64,000 bases of DNA, taken from the NCBI RefSeq assembly GCF_001619985.1, contig NW_017264195.1, positions 2,170,001-2,234,000 of the forward strand, read 5' to 3'. This stretch comes from Xylona heveae TC161 (taxonomy: Eukaryota > Ascomycota > Xylonomycetes > Xylonales > Xylonaceae). Every line of letters begins with the position of its first letter. Position 1 is the stretch's first letter. A program made the translations under genes and the position numbers. Under the pieces are notes generated by a model. The model worked only from the letters and a program-made list of their open reading frames with translations. It was not told the origin of the DNA and did not search any database. Of the stretch, positions 37,709-50,120 are shown piece by piece.

Positions 37709-40039
37709 TTATGACGCACTCTCTGACGTATCCGCTCTGGACAAAGGTTGACGTAGCAGTGCGTCGGTCGGTGAGGCCCGCCGATAATCTCGCCCACTTT
37801 CAGGTGCGCCTGGTTCAGCAGGCAGCGGTAATGGTGGGGGTGGGGGTGGCGGGGGAAGTTGTTGTTGTTGTTGTTGCTGGTGCTGAGGCGGCTGCGGCTG
37901 TTGTGGTGCTGGACGTCCGCCATATAGCCGAGCTGCGCTTTGATAATCCTCAAAGGACATGCTGTGGTCCTGCCGAAGCTGAGGGCCGGTGGAAGCTGCG
38001 ATTGCGACAATGACTCCATTAGTATGAAAGCCTTTTTTCTTTTTCATATTTAATAAAAAAAAAGTCCAATATGGGATCGGAATACAAAAAAACTCTATGT
38101 GCGCAAAATGTTTGCAGTTTTCATGTACATACCCAACGGAGGTAAAGTCGTGGATTCTTCGGATGGTGGCGTGTGTTGATATGGGCCATATGGCGCTACA
38201 GGAGATTGCTGAGCGGAAGACGGATGCGCCATTGATGGAGATTGATCCAAATGGCCTTGTGACAGGCTAGCGGCTAATGAAGGCAGGGATCGTTGAGAGT
38301 TGGTTTCGTCAATGCGCGATAGCGGAGGAAGCATCGTTCTCGACGGCATGGATGAAGTACTGCCTGCAGAGATTCCAGAGGACATTGAAGAAATGGATGA
38401 GAGAGAAGTATCCTCGCCTTTCAGAGAAGGCAGAGGCTGCGATGGATGATGAAGAGTCCTTCTGGACGGTATATTTGAAATCCAAGGGTAGGATGGTCCA
38501 GAGTCTGTGCTCACCGAAGGTCCGCTGCTTCCGGATTGTTGATCTGGTTGCTCTTCACCCGAAACACTTCGGCCTGGCTCAATTCTGATTGGTTCCGACT
38601 GAAGCTCTTCCGAACCACTCGCAGGAATTTGGCCTCCACCAAGGCCCAAGTGACGCTGGGCGCTTTTGACGTTCCATGGCGCCTGCCCCGATGCCATTGA
38701 GCCTGTAGAGCTGGGTGACGCGTGGCCACTGGCCGTGAGAGATCCACCGGGGATTAAAGATGGTGATCCCCGATGGCTAGGAGGCGAAGTGGCCGGATTC
38801 ACTCCCTCTATTTCAGATATGCGAGGCGCGATAGGGACTCGACTCCAGTGGTAGCCTTGTGGACCGCCGGGGCTCTGCCCGGCATTACTACTGTTCGTGC
38901 TTTGTTCCGGATGTAGTCTCGGACGTTTGCCCTCTTTGACATTGATCAGCTCCAACCATTACACATGCAAAAGGAGCACAGAGGCCCAGATGCCATCGAA
39001 GCACAAGTTTGAGTTGGGGGTGGGGAGGGGAAGACGAGGAACAACAAACTCATGTGCACTCTCTTACCTCCTTGCTGTCCGCCATACTTGGCTTTGAACT
39101 CTGCAAGATACTGCAGGTAATCTTGGTAGCCTTGCGTTTTCTTATACTCTGCCATCTCTGCAAGATGCTGCTCCTTGGCAGCGTTCGCTTGCCGCTCATA
39201 TGGTTCCTTTTCTTTTGCTGATAGCTCCTGCCATTTTTCGCCGACGAGCTTCGCAATTTCGGTAAAGGATAATTCATGGTCCTTGAGGTCGTCTCGGATT
39301 TCTGATACAGGTGCCATGTCAGTTACTGCCATTCCCCTTTGTCTTTTTTCCAAAAAGCGAGGAGACCTACTGTTAGAAAATATCACATATGCGGAAGGAG
39401 GTCGCGCAGGAGCATTCTCATCCGGCTAAAAACTAATGTCAGTTTTGTCCGAGAAAGGAGAAAAAGCCGTGCTAAGGGAGTCGCCGAGAGAGAAAAAGAA
39501 AGAAAAGAGGAGATAGCGTACCTTTGGGTGCCTTCGATACTTTCTTTTGCCACTAGGCCCAAGTTCCCCTCTTCCGCCGGGCTTTGCAATCGACGCTGGC
39601 TTCTCCTCTGGCTCATTACTTCTTGACTCGTCAAAATAAGGAGTTCGAGACGGCGACGCTAATGATCTATCTGGAGAATGGCCTCTCGCATCTGCAATGG
39701 CGCGTTGCAGCTTCTGCATTTGCCCCGTCGTGTTAGCACACGATCAATCAAACACTCGTGAAAGGGAAACATAAAGGAACAGAATAGAAAATGGGGACAA
39801 GATGAAAAGCTTACCCTTCGGTGACCTAATTTGACATTCAAAGCCTCTCTGCATTTGTGTTAGCAGGTTTAGCCAGTTGCGTTGTCTCTTATGGTTGGAG
39901 AAACCCGACAAGAATTGACTTACAAGTCAGACTCGGTGATGTCAAGTAAAGTCTCCCAAGTATCAAAGCCCTCAGCAAGAAAGGAGTCCAGATACTGAGA
40001 AAGCCCCAGTCGTGCTAATATCGGCTTCACCTCAGTCAT
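37709..40039 (-). CDS. SAM-domain and HMG-box protein (putative DNA-binding regulator)
   Basis: Seven exons: 40039-39924, 39848-39815, 39713-39522, 39425-39371, 39301-39068, 38933-38133 and 37995-37709, giving 572 residues. A SAM domain opens the protein (LARLGLSQYLDSFLAEGFDTWETLLDITESDL, about 8-45). The HMG box is at about 115-190: PDENAPARPPSAYVIFSN, then LSFTEIAKLVGEKWQELSAKEKEPYERQA. Basic GKRKYRRHPK precedes it. The rest is Ser/Pro-rich and disordered, with Q7 and P8 tracts near the C terminus. It is probably a nuclear chromatin or transcription factor with SAM-mediated oligomers. I do not assign a symbol. Small exons (34 and 55 nt) inside the SAM-HMG region are needed to rebuild both domains. 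Confidence 0.88.
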
Positions 40040-43000
40040 GGACTAAGATATGGAGGAGCGCCAATCTAACATTAGTTTTAAGAATGAAGAGAGGCGTACG
40101 GCCACGCCAAAGAGGGGAGAAAAGATGGATAGGTGGTTGAAAAGCCCGAATTCTCAGAGCGTCAAGAAGAGTATCCTAAACACTGTAAAGAATATTCAAT
40201 TCTGGTTGGGTTTAGTCCGGCCCAAGACCACGTCGCAGAGCGGTGCTGAGATGCGCTAGAATTCTATCCACCTTCTCCCTTGCTGGGCTTCTAAGTGCAG
40301 AGTTAACGTTTTTGATTGTTGGTTCCAAGCCCGAGTTGAGCGGCACGTTCGGCCCCGTGAGATCCCGACGACTTGCACGCAACAGGATGTCCTTCCAGCA
40401 CCCAAGTTCGTCACGGCGGAGCGGCCATGGAAGAGTAGAGGCCGTGCAGAGTCTTGCAGCTCACTGTGACGAAAGACACCACCAGTGGAGAGGACTAACT
40501 ACCTTGTGACGACAAGAGCGCTTAGCACCAAAAGGAAGGCTAGACAGTGGATTAGTTGCGTCCGGGCGAAATGGTCAATGCGTCAGTATAATGACTCTTG
40601 TTTTGAATTTCAAAGAAAGCAGAGTGGTGTTTGATCGAAGGTGCCGTCAAGAGGTCGGAAGGATGCAACGCGCTGCAGGGGTGAAGAGAAGGAAGAATTC
40701 TTCGATAGCGCGAATATATCAAAGGGTATGGGAGAAGTCCAATTTGCCAGCACGAAAACGCTATAGCAGGTGCACTTGGAGTGCGACAAGCAGAATTAGG
40801 ATACTGCCGGGACAAAAAACCAGTAGTCAGGGGTATTTGGTCAGGCGAGAAGGAATCAGTGGATGAACCTGATTTGAATCTGTCGAGCGTCGAGTTGACG
40901 GGCGAAAACGAGGTGGATTGTGTGGTCAAGGGTGGATTGATCGGTGATGATGCTGGGCGGAAGGGGAGCACAGACGTCAGGCGTTTCGTCTACTCTACGT
41001 TTTCCGATTCAGAAAGGGCCCTGGGGGGAGACGAGCTTCGTTGCCCCCGTTAGGCCTTTTCTCCCTTGGGCAAAGTCCATTAGCTCGGGATGACGCTGCC
41101 TCTTGGGGGGGGGAGGGGGGAAAACAAATTGGTCTCGCCGAAAGCTTAGAGAAGTGCCGATTTGAACCAAACCAGCCCTAACAGCTTACGAGTTGGAGGT
41201 TGTGGGGCATCATCATCATTTTGATTTCTTCCCGATGCGAACCACAATAAGAAATGAACTGACCAACTTACAGTATGTTCAAATGGTGGTTTCAGCGCAA
41301 ACCTTGTTACAGAAGAGATGCCTATTCCCCTCTTTCTGTCTCTCTTCTCTCTCTCTCTCCCTCCCCTAATTGCATGAAACAAGTGGAAAGCTACGCACTG
41401 TGACTTGCAGAATGGGAATCGTAAGAGATGGAACAGTGGTGCCTGATGCGGATGCGGTAACGACAGGTAATGGGTCGATGATATGATGGTGACGTTCGTA
41501 GGTAGCTTTGTTCGCCCTTTTTCTCTGCGCATGAGAACGATAATACGGCCGAACAAGTGAGAGTAACTTACTCTTGCCCTAGAAACTTGCTTGGACTATC
41601 TCCTGGGGCGGCAAAGCGGTTCTGCTCATTAAGGGGAATTGATCGTCAGAGATCTCGATGATCGCAGAAAAACTTTAGGGCTTCTGCTAATACTGATTTC
41701 AAGTTACGAATAGTAGGCCGGGGGGCGTGCAAAAGGTACCGGCGCTGGCTCCGGTGAGGTCCGCACTAGCGATGCCGTTCGGACGAGTCCGCGGGTAGCC
41801 TGAAAGTACCGATACCTACAGCGAGAGATATCATCAAGTACCTTACCTTAGGTAAGGTAACCTTTTGATTATCAGTCTCGCGGGTTAAATCTCACATTTA
41901 CGTCAAAAGGTAATAATGACAACTTCAAGTGATGTAGTGTGTTGTCAACTCCACAAGTACGACAGAAATCCCATGTGCACAATCGATGGGAATCTATCTG
42001 AAGATCTTCGACAACTAAAAGATCTGCATGAATCATTGATATTCCAATTGCCGATATAATGGATCCAGCATTTATGATCGCATTTCGGAAATTCCCCTAA
42101 CAAAAAGCGATATCCGACCTATGTGTAGGTTTTGCCTGAATCGATGACGCCCTGGGTACAAACGGCGTCTATGGTCGACCGTAGTAATTGACGGTCAAGT
42201 TTTTTTGGTATGATTTCTTGTGTCGTCATTGGCTTCTCATCGCGGCACCCCCGATAAATCCCCCGTTCCATGTGGTCATTGACACCCGCTAGTCCTCTAC
42301 AAAGTAACAGGCTGTTTTTGGATGACCCCACCAATTCGTAGACTGGGGGCAAAATATTTACTGCACACTGAGTCAGGTGTGGCGACGGCAACCATAGCCC
42401 AAACTGCTTCTGCACTGCACTGGCGAAGCAACTGCGGACCTTTTGACTGATCGGATTTTCTGATGCAGTTGGACTGGAGAAAAAACACCTTAGCGAGTCG
42501 ATGCCATCTATTTACACGCTTCCTCATTTACCAGCTTGCTTTGCCATTGGTTCCTCACCCCTGCGACTCAGAGCGGACCTGAGTCCGCTCTGAAAAGGAC
42601 CCAGTGCTGCATGCAAGGGAGACGAAAAGTACCATGCGAGTACCTCTACCTCGCTAGTGGGGATGGAGAAAGTACTCAAAATCGAACAGCGAGGAGCAGG
42701 CTACCTAACCTTAGCTACCTGGATCCCTGGGTCCTCGGGTGCAGATACCCTGCCAGAAACGAAACGCTGCGACAACCTACTGCGGAGTTGTGACGAGAAA
42801 CGAATTGGAATTGCCGTTCGGGCGCCTTAAGGTGCGGTCGCATGTAACTTTGTAGATATCAACAGGGCGAGTCACCTATTTAGGTAGATAAGATCTTCTG
42901 AAACAACTCAAAGGTCAGTGCAGATGTGAAATTTGAAAGCGTTCTCTGAAGAAGAAAATCACGAATCCAAGTACGTAAAAATGGACGGATTGTAAAAATT

Positions 43001-43353
43001 TTTTAGTAGCGCCTAAGGATCTCAAGCTACCTCAATTCGAAATACACGCTGGTTTTAAAAAGGAAAACGGACAGCAGATAAAACGCTATCCGTGAAATAT
43101 CTCCACCACACATCTTTTTGCTAGAAAAGAAATAACTTGACTTCCTTAACTCCCTAAGTGCGTCGCCAACGCCTGCGTTGAGGGTAGGATATGCAATCTT
43201 TGCTTGAAGCGAACTGTAAGCATGTAATATAACGAGATAAAGAAAGCGTGATGTAAGATATTCAAAGTTCTGTGTGAAAGGCGCTCTGATATCTAGCGAA
43301 AATGCAAGCTCCGGATGATGATGACGATGATGGACGCCTAGGGCATTGGATAT
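40040..43353. other. Long intergenic region (HMG-box promoter, RAD16 3' side)
   Basis: No protein gene is supported over 3.3 kb. Features seen: a CT-rich tract near 41327-41368, a GC-rich segment with small hairpins near 41715-41810, and a perfect 9-bp inverted repeat around ACCTTACC-TTA-GGTAAGGT (41839-41859). A long leader for the HMG-box gene or a noncoding transcript would fit, but nothing in the sequence proves one. Confidence 0.5.
41839..41859. repeat. Short inverted repeat TACCTTACC-TTA-GGTAAGGTA
   Basis: A 9-bp perfect stem with a 3-base spacer. The same ACCTTACC/GGTAAGGT-like motif recurs at other noncoding places in the window (near 27087, 42701 and 58001). Confidence 0.75.
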
Positions 43354-46300
43354 TTACGTTCCCCGGAAGAGGAATTGCATATCCTCAGGAGTTAGTTTTT
43401 CCAACGCAACATCATCATTGTTTATGGTGCCGTTAATCATGGCGGCTTTCTTCTCTTGCAGCATGACCATACGAGACTCCACCGAGTCCTCGATGCAAAG
43501 TCGAGTAATGACACATGGTCGTTTTTGGCCGATTCTATGGCAACGGTCGGCGCTTTGCCATTCTGCTGCTGGGTTCCACCATCTTGTCTTGTGCGTTAGA
43601 CGTAGTTGATAAAAAAAAGCCAAAGTGGATAGAACTCACGGATCGACAATGAAAACACGAGATGCTTCAGTCAAGTTAAGCGCCACTCCTCCGGCTTTAA
43701 GAGACACAAGGAATACCTCAACATCGGTATTCTTCATGAAATATTCGATTGATCTCTGCCGTTGGGTTGGACTCATACTTCCGTCAAGCATGACTGTATT
43801 GAATCCTGCTCGTCTAAGTCGCCATTCTACCAACTGAAGCATCGACGTAAATTGAGAGAATACTATCGATTTATGCGTCTGCTTCTTGCTGCGAAGCTTG
43901 TAAAGGTCATAAACAAGCATTTCAATCTTCGTCGAGGAAGTCCAGTCTTCCATTTTGATACGGTTGATGATAGAGTTTTTCTTGATGTTCTCCTCATCTT
44001 GTTCAATATCGGGCTACACTACATTAGAAATCCTGAAATCAAGCAATGCAATGCACAGACTTACTTGGTCAAAGTCAATAGATAATGGCTTGATGAATGG
44101 TCAGCCCAGTCAAAGAAGAGAGATATTGACCCAAGTGACTTACAATATGACATCGCGGGCAATCGGGCTCGGCCCCAACAGTCCCTTCAAAAGATCTGAC
44201 GTAATCCTTCGCACAGCGGCGGCAAAACTCATGATGGCAACGTGAGCGAATGGCTTCTTCTGCAGGCTCGTCGCAGATGCTGCAGACAAGAACGTTTTGA
44301 CCACCTTCAGCGTGTTTCCTGAGAATCAAATCTGGATGGTTCGCCACTTGGCGCATCTGCATGATCAGACCGAAGATATTGGCATCTTGGTAATACTGTC
44401 AGCACCGTCATAAGAAAGACAATATATCCGTCCAAGATTACTTACAGTTGTTTAGCATGACACCACGAGACACGTAAGTGTCGAACTGGCGGGTACTGTT
44501 TGTCATGATGCTAGTAGAGAAGTCCCTTTCAATATCCCCGAAGAACTCATTATGAATCACAACTTCCTTTGGCGGCAACTCCCTAGTCAATCAAATTTAG
44601 CAATGCCGTAATTTACGTTTGCAAGCACGATAGCAGCGACGGTTGACTTACATGGAAGCAGTGTGATCTCGTTTCACCCGTCTCAACATTATCCTATCCG
44701 TGATGAGACGTAGCTTATTGAAAGCCTGTCGTCTTAGAGCCTGATTCTCCCCTTGAGTAATAGGCCCTAAGATCTCTTGGTTGAAGACTGAAACGTGGTC
44801 GAAACCTCTATGACGGCAATGAGTGCACTTTTTATCCGGTGTCAAAGACCAATGCAATTCTTTGCAGCTGCAAGACTTGCAGAAATAGCACGCAAAGGGT
44901 TTGACCTCTAGGAAACGCAGAAGCGAAAAGAACTCTCCGATACGATTTTGCACTGGAGTTCCCGAAAGACACCATTTATAGTCGCCTTTCAAGGCAAAAC
45001 AGGCTCTGGCCACACTCGTGGTCCGAGTCTTTTAAGTGTCAATTAGCATTTTGTATTCATGTATTGGTCCCACACCAGTGAAAAAGCCACTCACTTTGAT
45101 ATTGTGCGCCTCATCAAGGATCAAACGATGATAGTGTATCGAATGAATGACGCTGAGCGAAGTATTAGCTATTTGTACAAGTATCACTTGGTAAGTCTGA
45201 ATACCTGTCCTCTTTGACTAATCCGTTTCCACGAGCCCAGCCTTTGATCTCTTTCCGATGGATTGACTCAAGGCCGGAGTCTAATCGTTGTTAGCGCCAC
45301 CAGACTGTAGGATTCACGGGCAGGACGTACATGAAATCATAATAACATCGAATTTCTTTGTACAAAGTTAGTCACATCCAGATTTTACAGCTCCGAATAA
45401 CTTACCAAGAGTTCCTTTCGAGTGAGGTGCTTTATCTTTGGATTGGTGTTGTGATAAACAAGGATCTTTAATTTTCCGTCGGTATACTCATTGACTTCAT
45501 TTTGCCACTTAAGGAAAGATTGTCAGCTTATTGAGCATAAAGGATCAAGCCGTCAAGGTACCAACCTGCATCAGAGCAACAGGGGGCACTACGACCAAAG
45601 TTGGCGTCTTTGCAGGATAATCAGACATGATAAGAGAGACAGCTTGAATAGTTTTGCCCATTCCCATCTCGTCTCCTAATAACCCTCCTTTCCACTGGGT
45701 CTTTTCCTGCTTTGTCATCCAATTCAGACCTTCAAGTTGAAAAGATTTCAAAGGTCGATTGATGGATTCTGGTTGCTTGGCGAGCGCTGCAGGAATTCTG
45801 GGAGTATTGCTGAGGTCGTCCCACATAGTTATGATCTCGGGATGAGCAGTCTCCAGCTTTAGTCGCTCTCTTTCGGCTCTTGTCATGGGGCGCCGTCCCC
45901 TTCGCGACGGTGCCGCACGGCGACGCGCGGGTGACGGATTCGATAACTCGGAGTCATCATTGGCCTGTCGAAGTGCTAGGTTTCTAGCAAGTTTAAAATC
46001 ATCTTCGGACGCAGTTTCCTCGTCTTCGAATTCGGATTCTTGCAGCGAGAGCAAATCGGAATCGGGTTCACTCAACGCAGATTCCTCACTGTCGAGAATC
46101 TCTGAGTCCTTTGCAACCCTGGGACGTTTTATATCTCTGTTGTTTGAGGAGCGTAGGGTGGAAAGTCTCTTAGGGACTTTGCGCTGTGATCCGCTACTTG
46201 GATGTGCCTTAATTCTCCGCTTCGTGGCAATGGTTGCCGCGGACGGAAAATCTGACTCCTGAAAGTCCTCGTCATCCTCATCATCATCATCTTCTTCTTC

Positions 46301-47043
46301 ACCATATTCGTCATCATCGTCGTTCTCCGAATCCTCAATCTCAATGTAAGCCGACTGGCCAGCGCCTGAATATTCTTCGTTCTGCAGTTTTCGAGCAAGA
46401 ATCTCATCTTGCGTTATGCTCGTATCATCGACCTCGTCTTCTTCATCGGTCAGTTCGGACCAAGCCCTCTTTCCTTTCTGACGGCCCAAAGAAAAGTTAC
46501 TATCTCGAAGTTGCCGAGCACGATCTGCAGCATTCACACGGGACGTCTGGGTAATTATCTTTGCTTTGCTCGATTGCAGTGGTTCTCGGGGGGTCATGGT
46601 CGTACTCGTGGCTGGGGTTTCATATTCGCTATTTGGCTCTTCTGCGTCTGTTGCCCGAATCGATGATGATGAGGTTGGGCTCCCTGTCTGCAAAGAAAGA
46701 CCATTGCTAAGTGCATCCGTCGAAAATCGACGTTTACGAGGAATATTGACAGATTTGAGGAACTTTGGTGTGGCGCTGCGTAGAGTAGAAATCCCGTCGC
46801 TATTGATCTCCATGTCTGCATCAGAGAACCCAGAAGGAGGACCATCAGCTTGGCCCAGGGACGAAGCTGACGGCATGGAGGCCTTTCTAATTCTGGCTGC
46901 TGTGAAGTTTGTTAACGAGAAGGGTCTACGAAGAGATGAAGCGTTCCACGATAGAGTGACGACGCAAGAATGGATTCACAGAACTTACAGGATCGCCGTA
47001 TGGGCATACTTTCTTCCATTGGCAGCGGTTTCATTCTGACCAT
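43354..47043 (-). CDS. RAD16: DNA repair SNF2 ATPase with RING finger, Rad16
   Basis: Twelve exons: 47043-46989, 46899-45566, 45507-45406, 45355-45331, 45280-45205, 45152-45095, 45028-44652, 44582-44446, 44385-44144, 44088-44065, 44013-43640 and 43582-43354, giving 1010 residues. An acidic, disordered N-terminal third is followed by the SNF2 core: Walker [10 protein letters not shown] (about 427), DEAH box [10 protein letters not shown], and [15 protein letters not shown]3HC4 RING finger sits between the lobes ([20 protein letters not shown]). The second lobe has [12 protein letters not shown] and [14 protein letters not shown] further Cys-rich patch lies before the RING ([10 protein letters not shown]). 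With Rad7 it forms the ubiquitin-ligase/translocase complex for repair of silent DNA. The first exon is inferred from GTAAGTT and TTCACAG signals; otherwise translation would start at 46876. Confidence 0.94.
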
Positions 47044-47976
47044 AACAGCGGCGAATTCAGGTTCCTATCTTGATCTGAATTGGGTCTGAACTGCCTTCAG
47101 CAATAATCGCAGCCGGAGGACGTAAAACGTCTTTCAATTGACAATCGGGCGGCGAAGGACAGAAGGGCCGTCACTTTCCAAGAAGACGCCGGGGAATCTT
47201 CGATAACCGAAGCTTTCGCCCCGGTCAAGCGGGCGCTTGAATTAACTAGGCACCAATGAGCTAAAATCTCTGGAGCGCTCGGCAAGGGGAACCAGGAGAA
47301 GTTAATGATGACTTTGCGACAGTGAATGGATGAACAGATATGGCAAAGGGCAGAAAAAAGATTTTGGACAAGTGGATTATTCGTGGCAGGAAGTTTTACA
47401 ATCCCTAATATTCTTGATAAAGAACCCAGCTACTGTTAACTAGTCTCACAATTTTCTATGGCAGTCGTTCCTGCATCTATGACATAGATAAATTTGTGTT
47501 CGTAGGGCCATTATGACAAGCTCCTTTAAAATGCATAGCTGTTCACCTTTTAACATATGAAGGTAGAACCAATTCTTTCTGTTTCTTTTACCCGTCACTG
47601 GCGTCTGCACAGATGAAATATTGAGATTGGAACCCTTTCTTTGGTCCTTCTCTTATCGCCACTGGCGCGTAGGGCACGCGATGACAGACTCGCGCTAGAG
47701 AAATGCATTAGAGCGATTATAGCTTAGCCGAGGCGCCCTCTTTGCCCCCCTGCAGCTAACCGAATATGAACCCCCATTACTTCATCTGGTTCTAGACTCG
47801 GTATCGATAGGCAGCAACTAGGCCTCAATAATTCACCTGATCTCAGTTGCTGAATAGATCGTCAATTTTATTATCTGTCTCATCAAAACACCCGGGAGAA
47901 TTTCTGCTATCCAATATTGCAGTCATCACACATTTCTCACAATTCTATGGGCATCGAATAGCCAAAGCCGGTCATC
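47044..47976. promoter_or_regulatory. Divergent RAD16-RAD7 promoter region
   Basis: 933 bp separate the two start codons. The region has no other gene and must carry the promoters of both repair genes. I saw no perfect MCB-type ACGCGT site. Confidence 0.7.
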
Positions 47977-50120
47977 ATGTAAGCTCGTTTTGTTCAGGCT
48001 CGTCATTTTCTGACAAGATCCTCTAATTCTCTGATCGTAGGTCTAATCGACGGGCAACAAATAACCGCATCCGCGGGCCGTGAGTGGTTTATCTTAGAAT
48101 TCTTGGCCTCCAATAGCTTACAAGTGATGATGATTGTAGTCAGTCTGCTCTTACGGATTTTTTGGCAGTATGTATCACAATCCAATGCAATCCCGAATAT
48201 TTCGTCTTACTAGATTGGCCTATGATCTTATACTGATTTCCATTCTTCTAGTCCAACAACATCTCCGCTGCTCAGATTCGAACCGATTACGAGAGACGTC
48301 GCAGGGAGGCACAATCTCGGATCAACTCTGAGAGACCTGCAGAAGATTCGGCAGCAGAAGTTGAAACGCAGCAAACAGCGACGTCCACGGAGAATTCTGA
48401 ACAGAGAAAGAAGCGTAAAAGGCAAGAAGAAAATGCTATAGCCAAGATCAAAAAAAACAAGAACAAGAACAACAAAAATAAACGCCGCCAGCGCTTCGCT
48501 GTGGACTCAGAGAGCGATGAAGAAGACGCTACATGGGATTTGTACGCCAAGTCAAAACCATTGCCAGGGCAACTGGAAAATTGCGAAATTTGCAATAAAC
48601 GCTTCACTGTTACGGCTTACAGCAAGACAGGTCCCGATGGAGGGCTACTCTGTGCTAAGTGTTCTAGAGAATTAGAAGCAGAGGAGAAGAAGGACAAACC
48701 CAAGAAAAAATCTGGCGCTCGTGAAAGGCGAAGACAAGTACAGAGCAGACTTCTTGATGGCATTGTTTCGCTCGGAGCGAAAAATTTGCAAGAACTTTGC
48801 GTGGAGGTAAGTTTTTCTTGCTGAATCAATTGAAGACTCTTGAACCAGACACCTTTTCTGATATGTTTCATAGAAAGTCGCAGATAATATCAACGACGTC
48901 GACGAATTTGGAGATCTCCCTCAAACCCTACTAGACAGACTGAGCCAAATACTGTCAAAGAAACGCGTCATAACATCGCGCACCTTGGACTTGTTCCTGC
49001 GGCCGGATTTAGATAAAGTAGCAATTTACGACGCTGGCAGTGAGTCTTTCCAGAATTAAAGCCATTCGGGGTCACCCATTACTGACGATATAAAGAACTC
49101 GAATCCCATGACTTTGTCAAGATCTTTGCTGTAATTCCAAACCTACGACATCTTCTCCTCCTCCACGCAGGGCAGTTTAAGGATGAAGTGATGGAATATA
49201 TGCTCGAACGGCAGGTGCCAATCAAGAGCCTTCAGCTTGAGGCAGCCAATCTCATCTCGAACCGCATGTGGCACGAGCTGTTTCGACGAGCAGGAGGATC
49301 TCTTGAAGCTCTTAAACTAGCCTGGCTTGATTCCTCTTTCAATGACGAATGCGTTCAAGTCTTGGCTGACAACTGTCCTAATCTCAAACGACTCAAGCTG
49401 AGAAAATGCTTCCACCTTGATGAGAACGCATTGGTCTCGATTGGAAAGCTATCAAACCTTGAGCACCTCTCTCTGCAGTTCTCAGGTCAGGTTGAGGGAC
49501 AGCTTGTGACTGATCTAGTCAATTCAGTCGGGCAGAAATTGTTCACACTATCGTTGACAAAATTTGAAAACGCCGACGATGCAGTACTTGCCGCCATCCA
49601 TGCTAGTTGTCGACATCTTCGAAAGTTCCGCTTCTCCGAAAATGACCTCTGCACTGATGCTGCGTATGAGCAACTCTTCACTGATTGGGTCAATCCGGGC
49701 TTGGTGTTTGCGGACTTCTCTAGCACTCGCGATCTGGACTACTCCAACCCCGATGGACCAGATGAGCCAGTTGGACTAGCTTCCAAAGGATTCGCCGCCC
49801 TCATGAAGCATTCCGGCAGCAGCCTCGAACGCTTAGATATTTCCTCTTGCCGTCATATCGCGCATTCGACCTTTTGCGAAGTCTTTGACGGTATCAAGAT
49901 CTACCCTAATTTGCGCGAACTGAACCTTTCATTCATCCCTCGCGTAGACACTCTAGTTGTTGCAGCAATATTCAAGAGCTGTCCTCAGCTGCAGAAGGTC
50001 GTTGCCTTCTCCTGCTTTGGAATCAGGGACGTCATTGTACCGCCCAATGTTGCCTTGATTGGCATTCCCAATGCGCAGGAGAATATCATGATTAATGCCG
50101 ATGCACTGGCCTACTACTAA
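47977..50120 (+). CDS. RAD7: DNA repair protein Rad7 (leucine-rich repeats)
   Basis: Six exons: 47977-47978, 48041-48079, 48140-48167, 48252-48806, 48874-49039 and 49096-50120, giving 604 residues. The start is the fungal Rad7 pattern MSNRRATNNRIRGPQSALTD, continuing FLASNNISAAQIRTDYERR. A basic Lys/Asn-rich linker and a four-cysteine zinc site follow (CEICNKRF, then CAKC). Next come LLDGIVSLGAKNLQELCVEKVADN, AGKLESHDFVKIFAVIPNLR and a string of leucine-rich repeats (CPNLKRLKLRKCFHLDENAL). It partners Rad16 in global-genome nucleotide excision repair. The start codon is split: AT is in exon 1 and G in exon 2. Exons 2 and 3 are only 39 and 28 nt, and both restore conserved residues. Confidence 0.9.

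Noticed and set aside
41735-41815. Hairpin-rich GC segment resembling a self-cleaving ribozyme (GGTAC/GTACC closing stem, CGGACGAG and GAAA)
   Set aside because: The hammerhead core CUGANGA is not matched, the cleavage-site U is missing and stem II does not pair.
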